From Maridesulfovibrio frigidus DSM 17176 (lineage in GTDB: Bacteria; Desulfobacterota; Desulfovibrionia; Desulfovibrionales; Desulfovibrionaceae), in NCBI RefSeq assembly GCF_000711735.1, contig NZ_JONL01000010.1, forward strand, positions 62,001-126,000: DNA of 64,000 bases, written 5' to 3'. Positions 25,970-35,415 of the stretch are shown here, one piece after another; position 1 is the first letter of the stretch, and every line of letters begins with the position of its first letter. The position numbers were made by a program, and so were the translations under genes. A model generated the notes under the pieces. That model worked only from the letters and a program-made list of their open reading frames with translations. It made no database searches and had not been told where the DNA came from.

Positions 25970-26443
25970 TTGGCTGACAAGCAACCGCGATTGTTCAGAA
26001 CATCCGCATTTCTTTCATTGACTATAGGTGTGCCGTTTTGCGTTTTCAAGTTTCTGTTCGGCCTTTTGGCTTATCAAAATGGATACGTTTTACTTAGTAT
26101 TGTTATGGTAATCTGGTCAGTGATAGATCTGGCCATGAATTTTGTGCGTATCACTAAAGAGCTATTACAGCTCCGTAGGCCTGACATTGAATTTTGCTCT
26201 CTCGCTCACCTTGGGCGTAGGATCGGCAGAGCTCCACTTCTTTTGACTATTGACACATTTTTATCATTTTTTATCATTTGTTTTGTTCTATGGTCCGGCT
26301 GGATTAAAGAGCTTTCGGAATGGGGCGCATACATGTGGTTTGGGGCTACTACTGTTAACCTTATGGGGTTGGCATTGATGAATGTTTGTATTGAAGTTTT
26401 TACAGGTCCTAGTAAAACTGAAACTTCGCAAAAAAAAGATTAG
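25970..26443 (+). CDS. Small integral membrane protein, unknown function
   Basis: A 157-residue protein with four predicted membrane segments, about residues 15-35, 38-58, 92-112 and 120-142. The loops are basic on the predicted cytoplasmic side ('KELLQLRRPDIEF', 'HLGRRIGRAP'). The start codon is TTG, chosen because AGGAGG lies six or so bases before it and no in-frame ATG has a ribosome binding site. It ends 9 bp before guaD, so the two are probably one operon; a link to purine handling is only positional. No family was recognised. Confidence 0.75.
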   Translation: MADKQPRLFRTSAFLSLTIGVPFCVFKFLFGLLAYQNGYVLLSIVMVIWSVIDLAMNFVRITKELLQLRRPDIEFCSLAHLGRRIGRAPLLLTIDTFLSFFIICFVLWSGWIKELSEWGAYMWFGATTVNLMGLALMNVCIEVFTGPSKTETSQKKD

Positions 26444-26452
26444 GAGGCTGAA

Positions 26453-27757
26453 ATGACAACAGTAACTGCCCATAGAGGGGCAATTTTTCATTATAAAGAC
26501 GATGCTAATCTTCAAAATGCTGCTGATTCATACGAGTATTTTGAAGACGGAATGCTTATAATTGAAGATGGAAAAGTTGTGGCTGCCGGGGAAGCTCCAA
26601 AGCTAATTGAAACGCTGGCCGATGGTACTACAATTATTGACCACGGTGATCAGTTGATAATGCCGGGCTTTATTGACACTCATGCTCATTCTCCACAGGC
26701 AGGTGCTATAGCTGGTTACGGAGAACAATTGCTAGAGTGGCTGAAAGGGTATATTTTCCCTAGCGAGGAAAAATTTTCTGATCCTGTACATGCTCGTACT
26801 GGGGCTGCTTTTTTTCTGGATGAGCTGCTGAGAAATGGAACTACCACGGCGTCCCTTTATTCTTCATCGCACAAGGAAGCTACGGACATTCTTTTTCAGG
26901 AAGCTGAGGCTAGGAATATGCGCATCATTGCAGGGAAGTCGCTTTCGGACCGCGATGTGCCTGAGGGGCTTCGTGATACGCCGGATTCAGCTTATGAAGA
27001 CTCAAAAGAACTAATAGAAAAATGGAATGGAAAAGGGCGGCTCTTGTACGCCATCACTCCGCGTTTTGCTCCAACTTCTACTAAAGAAGAACTTGAAGTT
27101 GCTGGTCGTCTAAAGAGAGAATATCCGGATCTGTATATGCAGACTCATTTAGCTGAGAACCTCCATGAAGTTGAGCTTGTAAAATCACTTTTCCCTGAAT
27201 CGAAGGATTATCTTGATGTTTATGATCATTATGGCCTGCTCGGAAAACGTACCATCTTTGGGCATAGTGTCCACCTTTCGGATAGGGAGTTTGAGCGCAT
27301 AGCGGAAACAGGTTCTGTCGCATCATGGTGTCCTACATCTAACTTTTTTCTCGGCAGTGGTATTTTCGATTACGCACGGGCAAAGCGTATGAATGCCATG
27401 ATAGCAATGGGTACGGATATTGGCGGCGGTACTAGTTTTTCTATGCTGGTAACTTTGAGCGAGGCGTACAAGGGGACGGCCATTCGCGCCGAAACTAAGC
27501 TTTCGGCCTTTGATGCCTTCTACCTAATTACTTACGGGGGAGCGCGAGCACTATCGCTGGAAAACTCCATAGGTAACTTCTCGCCCGGCAAGGAAGCTGA
27601 TTTCGTAGTTTTAGATTTGGAATCTACACCGCTCCTACGCTATCGTATGGAATACACCAAAACTCTGGCGGAACGGCTGTTCGTTCTCATGACGCTCGGT
27701 GACGACAGAGCTGTTGCTAAAACATATGTTGCGGGACTGGAGCACGTTTCTAAATAA
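26453..27757 (+). CDS. guaD: Guanine deaminase
   Basis: Converts guanine to xanthine and ammonia in purine salvage or breakdown. The 434-residue amidohydrolase has the metal motif 'MPGFIDTHAHSPQAGAIAGYG' region (family 'PGFIDTHIHxxQ'), 'YAITPRFAPTSTKEEL', 'LYMQTHLAENLHEVELV', 'TIFGHSVHLSDREFERIA', 'SWCPTSNFFLGSG' and 'AMGTDIGGGTSFSM', all in GuaD order with His and Asp zinc ligands intact. Length matches E. coli GuaD (439). TAGGAGGCTGAA precedes the ATG. It follows a four-TM protein gene after 9 bp. Cytosine deaminase is encoded elsewhere in the window, so the strain has at least two nucleobase deaminases. Confidence 0.95.
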   Translation: MTTVTAHRGAIFHYKDDANLQNAADSYEYFEDGMLIIEDGKVVAAGEAPKLIETLADGTTIIDHGDQLIMPGFIDTHAHSPQAGAIAGYGEQLLEWLKGYIFPSEEKFSDPVHARTGAAFFLDELLRNGTTTASLYSSSHKEATDILFQEAEARNMRIIAGKSLSDRDVPEGLRDTPDSAYEDSKELIEKWNGKGRLLYAITPRFAPTSTKEELEVAGRLKREYPDLYMQTHLAENLHEVELVKSLFPESKDYLDVYDHYGLLGKRTIFGHSVHLSDREFERIAETGSVASWCPTSNFFLGSGIFDYARAKRMNAMIAMGTDIGGGTSFSMLVTLSEAYKGTAIRAETKLSAFDAFYLITYGGARALSLENSIGNFSPGKEADFVVLDLESTPLLRYRMEYTKTLAERLFVLMTLGDDRAVAKTYVAGLEHVSK

Positions 27758-27845
27758 AAGTTTGGTAAAATAAATTGCTTGAATAGGATTGCATCATAAC
27801 CATATAGATCAATGAATCTTTTTAAGATTTATCCATGGAGTCATA

Positions 27846-29429
27846 ATGAAATCTGGAATTCGGAATTTGAGATTTACTTTGGCCATGCTTTTAACCATTA
27901 TGACAGTTTTATTGATTGCAGACCTTTCTCAGGTGTATGCTGAAAAGGTGTCACCGGAAGGAGTTCTTTCACTATTAAAGGATGGTAATAAACGGTTTTA
28001 CTCCGGCAACCCAACTCATAAGAATACTGATAGCATAAGGCTGAATCAGGCTGGAACGGAGAATCAAGGTGATCATGCATATGCAACGGTAATTACATGT
28101 TCTGATTCCAGAGTTCCCGTCGAGAGAGTTTTTGACGCCGGGGTTATGGATTTATTTGTGATTCGTGTTGCAGGAAATGTTGTTCAGACTGACGAAGCCG
28201 GTAGCATTGAATATGGATTAGCACATGTTAACACTCCTGTTTTAGTCGTCTTAGGCCACAAGCAATGTGGCGCTGTAGAAGCCGTTACTAGTGTGGTGCA
28301 AGGTCATAGTCATACGTTTGAACGCAATATTCCACCATTGGTAGCTCCCATCGCACCAGCTGTTAAAAGGGCGATGGCTCAGCATTCAAATATTGAAGGA
28401 AACGAGATAGTTCCTTATGCCATAACAGAAAATGTCTGGCAGTCTATTGAAGATCTATTCATGGAAAGTCCTGCTACGCGCAAGCTTTTTAAGAGTGGGA
28501 AGGTCAAAGTTGTCGGTGGTATTTATGACGTTTCTAATGGACAAGTTGAATGGCTTAGTGAGGATAAGGTTCTATCTATCCTAAAAAAAGTTGAGGCAAA
28601 TCCGAAGCGCGGAATATATGCTATGGCCGCTAATGGTAAGGGCGCAGTCCCTGTTCCTAGTCCAGATGAGATTGCTAAAGGTCCCGCTGATAAGCACACA
28701 TACCCTCCTATTAAAGGTAAACCGTCTCCTTCTGAAGTAATAATGTTGCTTCAGGACGGAAATGATCGTTTTTCATCAGGTTCTACTATTCATCCTAATT
28801 CCGGTATTTCCCGTATGAATCAGTCAGGTGCGGAAAGTCAGGGCAAGCATGCTTACGCAACTGTGATTACCTGCTCGGACTCGCGGATTCCTGTTGAGCG
28901 TGTTTTTGATGCTGGAGTTATGGACCTCTTTACGGTTCGTGTTGCTGGAAACGTTGTGCAGACTGATGAGGCTGGAAGTATTGAATATGGCCTTGCTCAT
29001 GTAGATACGCCGGTTCTTGTTGTTCTTGGACACACACAGTGTGGGGCGGTAGCAGCTGTTACTAACGCGGTGCAGGGCCATGGTTCTGAGCTTGAATGGA
29101 ATATTCCACCACTAGTCGCGCCTATTCTGCCTGCGGTTCAAAAAGCTATCTCCATGAATCCAGGTGTAAAAGGTGAAGAAGTAATTCCTTATGCTATTGA
29201 ACAAAATGTTTGGCAGTCCATCGAAGACCTTTTCATGCAAAGTCCCGCAGCTCGGCAAATTGTAAAGACTGGCAGATCCAAGGTTATTGGCGCTATTTAC
29301 GATGTTGCCACCGGACAGGTAAAGTGGCTGCCTACTGGGCAAGTTATGGGGATATTAACTCGGGTAGAGGATAATCCTGCTAGGGCTCTAAATATTATGG
29401 ACGTGGGTGATTCTGAAAATTCTCAATAA
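27846..29429 (+). CDS. Exported carbonic anhydrase with two tandem beta-CA domains
   Basis: A 527-residue protein of two beta-carbonic anhydrase copies after a signal peptide ('FTLAMLLTIMTVLLIADL'). The first has Cys85-x-Asp87-x-Arg89 ('TCSDSRVP') and His138-x2-Cys141 ('GHKQCGA'); the second repeats this 258 residues later, with Cys343, Asp345, Arg347, His396 and Cys399. All zinc ligands and the Asp-Arg dyad are intact in both. The copies share long stretches such as 'RVAGNVVQTDEAGSIEYGLA' at protein level but have different codons, so the duplication is not recent. The reaction is CO2/bicarbonate exchange, here in the periplasm. It is a single-gene unit with its own terminator. Confidence 0.93.
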   Translation: MKSGIRNLRFTLAMLLTIMTVLLIADLSQVYAEKVSPEGVLSLLKDGNKRFYSGNPTHKNTDSIRLNQAGTENQGDHAYATVITCSDSRVPVERVFDAGVMDLFVIRVAGNVVQTDEAGSIEYGLAHVNTPVLVVLGHKQCGAVEAVTSVVQGHSHTFERNIPPLVAPIAPAVKRAMAQHSNIEGNEIVPYAITENVWQSIEDLFMESPATRKLFKSGKVKVVGGIYDVSNGQVEWLSEDKVLSILKKVEANPKRGIYAMAANGKGAVPVPSPDEIAKGPADKHTYPPIKGKPSPSEVIMLLQDGNDRFSSGSTIHPNSGISRMNQSGAESQGKHAYATVITCSDSRIPVERVFDAGVMDLFTVRVAGNVVQTDEAGSIEYGLAHVDTPVLVVLGHTQCGAVAAVTNAVQGHGSELEWNIPPLVAPILPAVQKAISMNPGVKGEEVIPYAIEQNVWQSIEDLFMQSPAARQIVKTGRSKVIGAIYDVATGQVKWLPTGQVMGILTRVEDNPARALNIMDVGDSENSQ

Positions 29430-29472
29430 AGTTGAGTTACTTTTTGTGCATAATCTACATTCTTACATTACT

Positions 29473-29510
29473 AAAAAACGCGAAGTCCTTAGGGGCTTCG
29501 CGTTTTTTTT
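29473..29510 (+). terminator. Terminator of the tandem carbonic anhydrase gene
   Basis: A 12-bp stem, AAAAACGCGAAG with its complement, around a 10-base loop, followed by eight T residues, 44 bases after the stop codon. Confidence 0.93.
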
Positions 29511-29640
29511 AGTGATGTGTAATTGTTGCTAAAATGTAACACAATCTGCATTGATGATAATTCATAAGCTCACTACTTTGGGCTAGTTGGTTAAATAAGA
29601 AATTTATATATAATTTTATCTTGCCTAGGAGATACATTGA

Positions 29641-30096
29641 ATGAGTAAAAAGCTGAACGTACTTTTCCTTTGCACTGGCAATTCGTGCAGAAGTCAGATG
29701 GCGGAAGGGTGGACAACACATTTAAACAGCGAGGAAATCAACGCTTACTCGGCGGGAATAGAAACTCATGGTTTAAACCCGAATGCAGTGAGAGTTATGG
29801 CTGAAGCTGGTGTTGATATTTCGAAACATAGATCGCGTCATATTGATGAGTTCAAAGATGTTCCTATTGATGTCGTAGTGACGGTTTGCGGACATGCTCA
29901 TGAAACCTGTCCTTATTTTCCCGGTAATTGCAAAGTTACACATGTGGGTTTTGATGATCCTCCGAAGATGGCTAAAGAATTATCTGAAAAGGGCGGTTCC
30001 GAAGAGGAGCAACTCAATTGTTACCGAAAAGTACGTGATGAAATTAAAGTTTACGTTGAATCACTGCCAGAAAGTTTAGAGTCTCTTTTCAAATAG
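29641..30096 (+). CDS. arsC: Arsenate reductase, LMW-phosphatase/thioredoxin type
   Basis: Reduces arsenate to arsenite in the cytoplasm, using a cysteine cascade recycled by thioredoxin. The 151-residue protein has the P-loop 'LCTGNSCRS' (Cys11-x5-Arg17) and the two redox cysteines Cys83 and Cys90 in 'VVTVCGHAHETCPYF'. The spacing is the same as in S. aureus ArsC (Cys10, Cys82, Cys89) with a one-residue shift. 'HRSRHIDEF' and 'FDDPPKMAKE' are also typical. AGGAGATACATTG precedes the ATG. The arsenite pump gene follows 65 bp later. Confidence 0.95.
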   Translation: MSKKLNVLFLCTGNSCRSQMAEGWTTHLNSEEINAYSAGIETHGLNPNAVRVMAEAGVDISKHRSRHIDEFKDVPIDVVVTVCGHAHETCPYFPGNCKVTHVGFDDPPKMAKELSEKGGSEEEQLNCYRKVRDEIKVYVESLPESLESLFK

Positions 30097-30161
30097 TATT
30101 CATTCATATCTGAATGGATTTGCAAAGTTTAACATTTATATAACTAATCGTGGATAACAAA

Positions 30162-31349
30162 ATGAGTAATGAAATTAGCTCCGCAAATGATCGTAAAATG
30201 ACCAGCCTTTTCGAACGTTATCTGACTGTTTGGGTTGGACTGTGCATTGTCGGTGGCGTTTTTCTCGGCAAGGTCGCACCTGATTTGGCTAAGACATTGG
30301 ATGGAATGTCTATTAATGTTAATGGCGCGCCTGTTGTGTCCATTCCTATCGCGATTTGTCTATTTTTTATGATGTATCCCATTATGGTTAAAATAGATTT
30401 TGCCAGCGTTGTTAAGGCTGGTAAAAGCGGAAAACCAGTATTTCTTACGCTGTTCATCAATTGGTGTATTAAACCGTTCACCATGTACACAATTGCTCTA
30501 TTCTTTCTTGGCTATTGCTTCAAAAGTATGATTGGCGTTGATGCTATGGACTTGGTGAAAATGCCTTTCGGTCTGGATTTGCCCGTTGGTTCGGTACACG
30601 GCTCTGGACTTGTGGTTTTGGCGGACGGAATTAAGATGTTGCAGATTCCTCTTTGGCGCAGTTACTTCGGCGGCTGTATCTTGCTTGGTATTGCACCATG
30701 TACCGCTATGGTCCTTGTCTGGGGTTACCTTGCGAAAGGTAATGACGGGCTTACTCTGGTCATGGTTGCCATTAACTCTCTCGCAATGCTTGTTCTTTAC
30801 GGCGTGCTAGGTGGATTTTTGCTGGGAGTAGGGCAATTACCTGTTCCATGGCAGGCTTTGCTTTTGTCTGTTTCAATTTATGTAGCGCTGCCTTTATTTG
30901 CTGGATATTTTTCACGCAAATGGATTTTAAAAGTAAAAGGTGAAGCGTGGTTCAATGATAAATTCCTGCATGTTTTAACGCCTATTACTATCAGCGCGCT
31001 GCTATTGACTCTGGTTTTGCTTTTCAGTTTTAAGGGAGAAGTTATTTTAGCAAATCCAATGACTATTGTATGGATTTCCATCCCCCTATTTTTGCAGACT
31101 GTGTTGATATTCGCATTCGGCTACGGCGCGGCAAAACTCATGAAACTCAATTATGAAGATGCTGCTCCTGCTGCGATGATCGGAGCCTCAAATCATTTTG
31201 AGGTGGCAATTGCTACAGCGGTCATGATTTTTGGACTTTCATCGGGAGCTGCTCTTGCAACTGTTGTGGGTGTTTTGATTGAGGTTCCGGTAATGTTGAT
31301 GCTTGTCGGTTTTTGTAAGAAAACAACTGACTGGTTTCCGAATTCATGA
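30162..31349 (+). CDS. acr3: Arsenite efflux pump, ACR3 family
   Basis: An inner-membrane arsenite/H+ antiporter. The 395-residue protein has about ten membrane segments and the ACR3 hallmarks: '[13 protein letters not shown]' in the first part, the catalytic cysteine motif '[19 protein letters not shown]' and the late glutamate motif '[15 protein letters not shown]'. A GTG at 30150 could give four extra residues, but ATG at 30162 has TGGATAACAAA before it and is the more usual start. It works with the ArsC reductase encoded just upstream. No ArsR-type regulator is seen nearby. Confidence 0.94.
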   Translation: MSNEISSANDRKMTSLFERYLTVWVGLCIVGGVFLGKVAPDLAKTLDGMSINVNGAPVVSIPIAICLFFMMYPIMVKIDFASVVKAGKSGKPVFLTLFINWCIKPFTMYTIALFFLGYCFKSMIGVDAMDLVKMPFGLDLPVGSVHGSGLVVLADGIKMLQIPLWRSYFGGCILLGIAPCTAMVLVWGYLAKGNDGLTLVMVAINSLAMLVLYGVLGGFLLGVGQLPVPWQALLLSVSIYVALPLFAGYFSRKWILKVKGEAWFNDKFLHVLTPITISALLLTLVLLFSFKGEVILANPMTIVWISIPLFLQTVLIFAFGYGAAKLMKLNYEDAAPAAMIGASNHFEVAIATAVMIFGLSSGAALATVVGVLIEVPVMLMLVGFCKKTTDWFPNS

Positions 31350-31359
31350 TTAGTTTTTT

Positions 31360-31400
31360 ATGGAGAGTCGGAGTCTTACCGTCTCTCCATTTATATTGTT
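31360..31400 (+). terminator. Terminator of the arsC-acr3 unit
   Basis: An 11-bp stem with one T-T mismatch (ATGGAGAGTCGG / CCGTCTCTCCAT) and a 7-base loop lies 11 bases past the acr3 stop; the following tract is T-rich but interrupted. Confidence 0.7.
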
Positions 31401-31648
31401 TTGTGAAAGTTTATATTTAATTTTTAATTGTTCTATTACAGGTGTTTATGTTCTGTGTTGGTTGTTTTTAATATTATACTATTTAGATTTTCTTTATATG
31501 AACTTATCGTTTTTTACATATCCTTCTACCTTTTGCTAAATCTATTTTAATAACTCTCCTTTATTAGCTTTGCCCTTGGCAAATTTGCGGCTATTATGAA
31601 GTTAAATTTTTGATAATTAAACACCTTTTCTTCAAGGAATAGCAGTAA

Positions 31649-32860
31649 ATGGAATCCCTAAAAGAATTATATCGCATAGGAGTAGGCCCTTCATCCAGTC
31701 ACACAATGGGACCCCGGATGGCGGCAGAAATCTTTCAAAAAAAGAACTCTGTTGCGGCTGGTTACCGAGTGACTTTGTTTGAGAGTCTCGCTGCTACGGG
31801 GAAGGGTCATTTAACTGATTGGGCGGTTCTTAGTGTACTTGGAAAAGACAAGACCGAAATTGTCTGGAAATCTGAGGAGAAAATGCCTGAACATCCTAAT
31901 GGTATGCTGTTTGAGGCCTTGGATGCGAGTCGTGAGATTGTAGATTCATGGAAAATATACAGCGTTGGAGGCGGGGCTATTCGAGAAGAAGGTACCAAGT
32001 GTTCCGATATTAAAGCTGTTTATGAACTTAATGATATTGCTTCGATTATGGCACATTGCGAAGATAAGGGCATTACATACTGGGAATATGTCGAAGAGTG
32101 CGAAGGTCCTGAGATTTGGGGTTTTTTACTCGAAATATGGGCCGTAATGGAAGAATCTTTAGAACGCGGACTTGATGCCGAAGGAGTTCTTCCCGGTTCA
32201 ATTGGACTTAGAAGACAGGCTAAATCTTATTATCGTAAAACAAGGCTCGCCAGCGCCGATATGCAGTTAACCGGACTTACGACTGCTTACGCTTTGGCTG
32301 TATCTGAAGAAAATGCTGCAGGCGGTGTTATTGTTACAGCCCCCACTTGCGGTTCATGTGGCATTGTTCCAGCGACTCTAAAATACCTTAAAGATGTTTA
32401 CGATTTGAAAGATAATGATATTATTCGCGCTCTTGCCACAGCTGGATTGTTCGGGAATGTTATTAAGATGAATGCCTCTATTTCCGGTGCGGAAGTTGGT
32501 TGTCAGGGCGAAGTTGGATCTGCTTGTGCTATGGCTTCAGCCGCTGCAAACCAACTTATGGGCGGAACATTACGGCAGATAGAATATGCAGCTGAAATGG
32601 GCCTTGAGCATCATCTTGGACTTACTTGTGACCCTGTTGATGGACTGGTGCAGATTCCGTGTATTGAACGCAATGCCTGCGCTGCAACGAGGGCTTTAGC
32701 CCGTGCTCAAATGTCCATTTTGTCAGATGGTTCACATCGGATTCCATTTGATGAAGTCGTTACTGTTATGAAAGAAACAGGCCATGACCTGCCAAGCTTG
32801 TATCGTGAAACTTCAGGCGGTGGACTTGCGAAAGCTTATAATGCCCGCAGTAAGCGCTAG
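31649..32860 (+). CDS. sdaA: L-serine ammonia-lyase (iron-sulfur type)
   Basis: Deaminates L-serine to pyruvate with a [4Fe-4S] cluster. The 403-residue single chain joins a short beta domain ('IGVGPSSSHTMGPRMAAEIF', 'TGKGHLTDWAVL') to the alpha catalytic domain ('ENAAGGVIVTAPTCGSCGIVP', split motif; 'MNASISGAEVGCQGEVGSACA', 'GLTCDPVDGLVQIPCIERNA', 'YRETSGGGLA'). The conserved cysteines of the cluster are present. It is ~50 residues shorter than E. coli SdaA because the beta domain is compact, as in other ~400-residue members. AGGAAT lies before the ATG. The metallophosphoesterase gene follows 30 bp downstream. Confidence 0.94.
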   Translation: MESLKELYRIGVGPSSSHTMGPRMAAEIFQKKNSVAAGYRVTLFESLAATGKGHLTDWAVLSVLGKDKTEIVWKSEEKMPEHPNGMLFEALDASREIVDSWKIYSVGGGAIREEGTKCSDIKAVYELNDIASIMAHCEDKGITYWEYVEECEGPEIWGFLLEIWAVMEESLERGLDAEGVLPGSIGLRRQAKSYYRKTRLASADMQLTGLTTAYALAVSEENAAGGVIVTAPTCGSCGIVPATLKYLKDVYDLKDNDIIRALATAGLFGNVIKMNASISGAEVGCQGEVGSACAMASAAANQLMGGTLRQIEYAAEMGLEHHLGLTCDPVDGLVQIPCIERNACAATRALARAQMSILSDGSHRIPFDEVVTVMKETGHDLPSLYRETSGGGLAKAYNARSKR

Positions 32861-32890
32861 GATCACAATATTTCGTAGATAAGGATAGTT

Positions 32891-33994
32891 ATGACATTTT
32901 ACCTTAAAGCGACGCTCATTTATTTTCTCTGCTACTTTTATGTTCGGCTGTGGATATGCCGCATGCTTGAGCGTAAACCCAAAACAAAGCGCGGAATATT
33001 GATTGCTACTGATCTTATGACGGTAGCGCTTCCCCTGACCCTCTTTTTTAGGGGTGACATACCATACTCTCTCAAACTTTTCATGCAGGGTGCAGGTTAC
33101 ACATGGGCGGCAATAATCGCATGTATGGTCCCTCTTGGACTGTGCTTTGAGCCGGTTCGTCTCGCTGTAAAGGCCATGTTTCCAGCATACATTGTTCCAA
33201 AGGCTAAAATATTTGCAGGGCTGTGTCTTGTTTCCGCAGTGATGGCCATTGGCGGATATATCAACGCTACGACCCCTGTTATACGCGAAATTGAATTTGA
33301 TCTTCGAACTGGCAACAGTACCGGAACTGAAATTGACATTGCCGCAATTACCGATCTGCATGCCGGAAAGCTGATGAGCCGAGAACGTGTTGCTGGGATT
33401 GTAACTTCCATAAATCAAATGACACCAGACCTGATTCTTTTAGGTGGTGATATTATCGATGACTATGATTGTGTGAAAAGTGGTGCTGTTTCAGAACTTA
33501 AACGATTACATGCGCCGCTCGGGAAATATGCAGTTCTTGGAAATCACGAATACTATCTAGGTGGAGATTGGTCTGAAAAGCTGCTTGAAAAGCAAGGTAT
33601 AAACGTTCTAGTTGATGAAGCTGTTTCAATTGATGATAAGTTACTTCTCGTTGGGCGTAATGATTTTGCAGCATTAGTTCGCGGGGGAAGTCGCAAGCCA
33701 CTTAATCTTGTGATTCCAAAAAACAACAATTTGCCCATAATCATACTTGATCATAAACCTGCCGAGCTGGAAGAAGCTGAAAATGCAGGGGCAGCATTAC
33801 AAATTTCAGGACATACTCATAATGGCCAGCTTTTTCCTGTTAATTTCATAATTGATGAAATTTATGATAAGGGTTGGGGAGCCTTCCAAAAAGGAATGAC
33901 ACAGTATTACATTAGTTGCGGAGTAGGGTTTTGGGGGCCGCCGATTCGAACAAACAGCAGGCCGGAGATTTTACTTATTAGGATTAAGATTTAA
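32891..33994 (+). CDS. Membrane-anchored metallophosphoesterase (YkuE/YaeI-like)
   Basis: A 367-residue protein with four N-terminal hydrophobic segments (about residues 3-20, 38-55, 68-88 and 103-123) followed by a calcineurin-like phosphoesterase domain. The metal motifs are complete: 'ITDLHAGKL', 'LLGGDIIDDYD', 'VLGNHEYY', 'ILDHKP' and 'SGHTHNGQLFP'. The C-terminal 'CGVGFWGPPIRTNSRPEI' is the usual end of the YkuE/YaeI-type family, in which some members hydrolyse UDP-diacylglucosamine-like or lipid-linked substrates; the substrate here is not known. It probably shares a transcript with the serine dehydratase gene. Confidence 0.9.
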   Translation: MTFYLKATLIYFLCYFYVRLWICRMLERKPKTKRGILIATDLMTVALPLTLFFRGDIPYSLKLFMQGAGYTWAAIIACMVPLGLCFEPVRLAVKAMFPAYIVPKAKIFAGLCLVSAVMAIGGYINATTPVIREIEFDLRTGNSTGTEIDIAAITDLHAGKLMSRERVAGIVTSINQMTPDLILLGGDIIDDYDCVKSGAVSELKRLHAPLGKYAVLGNHEYYLGGDWSEKLLEKQGINVLVDEAVSIDDKLLLVGRNDFAALVRGGSRKPLNLVIPKNNNLPIIILDHKPAELEEAENAGAALQISGHTHNGQLFPVNFIIDEIYDKGWGAFQKGMTQYYISCGVGFWGPPIRTNSRPEILLIRIKI

Positions 33995-34296
33995 TTTTCT
34001 TCGTAACAATATTTTATCATAAACTTTTGAGTATTTACTAACTACCCTGTATTGTTCTTAAAATAACTTGGTAAATCGTGTTTTTGCTTTAAAAAATAGT
34101 AACTTTAATATATAATATGTTAACATTTGTTGGTTCAACTTTGCGTATTAAAATGGTAAGAATGTTTTTCTTAAGTTATTATCCTTAATCTTAAGTTTAT
34201 TTACTACGTATTTATCTGTTTTTTTGTAGACTGGCTGTGGTTTTTTTATATTATACGGACCATTAGATTTATGATTATTTGATTTTTGGAGATTGC
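33995..34296. other. A/T-rich region upstream of the FIST-kinase operon
   Basis: About 300 bp without a gene. It must carry the FIST operon promoter, but no clear -35/-10 pair, terminator hairpin or operator was recognised in the long A/T runs. Confidence 0.4.
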
Positions 34297-35415
34297 ATGC
34301 GTATTGAAGTTGATCCTTCTGGTTCAGTTGAAACTTTTCATAAGCTTCTTGAAATTATGGACAATGACTCCGAGGTAAAAGGAGTTATTGTTTTTGCATG
34401 TGATGCGAATGGATTCACTCCTACACTGCTTGATCCTATTCTGACTCAATTTTCCTTGCCTTTGGTAGGGGGGACTTATCCTGTAATTTTACACGACCGC
34501 GATCAATTTAAGACTGGTACTATTGTTGTTGGTCTCCCATATTCATTTAAACCTCATATTTTACGCGGGTTGAGTGATTTTGATATGGATTATGTAAATC
34601 CTCTGATCAGCTCCTTTGAGTCTGATGAAATTCCATCGACCTTACTCCTTTTTGTAGATGGCTTGTCAAAACGAGTCGCCTCGTTTGTGCATTCTTTGTT
34701 TGAAGTTCTGGGATTAGGACTAACTTATGTTGGTGGAGGAGCTGGTTCTTTAGACTTTCAGCAAAAACCTTGTGTGTTGTGTAATGATGGGTTGCTTGAA
34801 GATGCAGCTGTCATGGCAGGAATAAATGTGCCTAGCTCAATTGGGGTTAAGCATGGCTGGACTCCAATTTGTGGCCCTTTCAAGGTTACGGAATCCGATC
34901 ATAATGTATTAAAATCACTAGATTGGAAGCCTGCTTTGGAAGTTTATAGAGAGGCCATTTGTGACCATTCAACCGAAATAATTTCTGATACAAATTTTAA
35001 TACTTTTTTTAAAGCTTATCCTTTTGGAATGGCGAGTCTCTTTGCAGAACCCATTGTACGCGATCCTGCTTTTGTGGACGAAGAAGGCAATCTGGTTTGT
35101 GTTGGAGAAATACCGGAAGGGTCATTTGTAGAGATCCTTCATGGTGCACCTGATACTATTATTGAAGCTGCGCGACAGGCGAACGAGAAATCTAAGGAAC
35201 AGAGTTCCAAAGAACCTTCTCTAAGTATTTTAATTGATTGTGTTTCGCGTTATCTTTTTTTAGAAGAGCAATATCAACAAGAACTTGATATTGTTCAAAA
35301 CGACAAAGTTCCCTTGGTTGGAGCTCTATCTCTTGGAGAAATAGCTAATAACGGTGAAGAATATTTGGAATTTCATAATAAAACTGTCGTTGTAGCTTTA
35401 CTGGAAAACGTATGA
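34297..35415 (+). CDS. FIST-domain sensory protein
   Basis: A 372-residue cytoplasmic protein with FIST N (~residues 20-190) and FIST C (~residues 215-355) domains. Motifs include 'LFVDGLSKRVASFVHSLFE', 'GLTYVGGGAGSLDFQQKPCV', 'PFGMASLFAEPIVRDPAFV' and the C-terminal 'VPLVGALSLGEIANNGEEYLEFHNKT' (seen as two short blocks). FIST proteins are sensors; the NosP subgroup binds haem and nitric oxide and acts on a partner histidine kinase. The start is the ATG at 34297, six bases after TGGAG; a TTG frame start at 34279 is less likely. The stop overlaps the kinase start by 4 bp (ATGA), which implies tight coupling. The haem-ligand histidine cannot be assigned from sequence alone. Confidence 0.87.
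   Translation: MRIEVDPSGSVETFHKLLEIMDNDSEVKGVIVFACDANGFTPTLLDPILTQFSLPLVGGTYPVILHDRDQFKTGTIVVGLPYSFKPHILRGLSDFDMDYVNPLISSFESDEIPSTLLLFVDGLSKRVASFVHSLFEVLGLGLTYVGGGAGSLDFQQKPCVLCNDGLLEDAAVMAGINVPSSIGVKHGWTPICGPFKVTESDHNVLKSLDWKPALEVYREAICDHSTEIISDTNFNTFFKAYPFGMASLFAEPIVRDPAFVDEEGNLVCVGEIPEGSFVEILHGAPDTIIEAARQANEKSKEQSSKEPSLSILIDCVSRYLFLEEQYQQELDIVQNDKVPLVGALSLGEIANNGEEYLEFHNKTVVVALLENV

Noticed and set aside
28071-29420. Long direct repeats suggesting a CRISPR or satellite
   Set aside because: They come from the two homologous carbonic anhydrase domains.
32813-33418. 201-residue minus-strand ORF
   Set aside because: Antisense to the serine dehydratase end and the metallophosphoesterase; no start signal or domain.
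32891-33994. Reading the metallophosphoesterase as a soluble enzyme starting at a later Met
   Set aside because: The N-terminal hydrophobic segments are in frame with the first ATG and fit the YkuE-like family layout.
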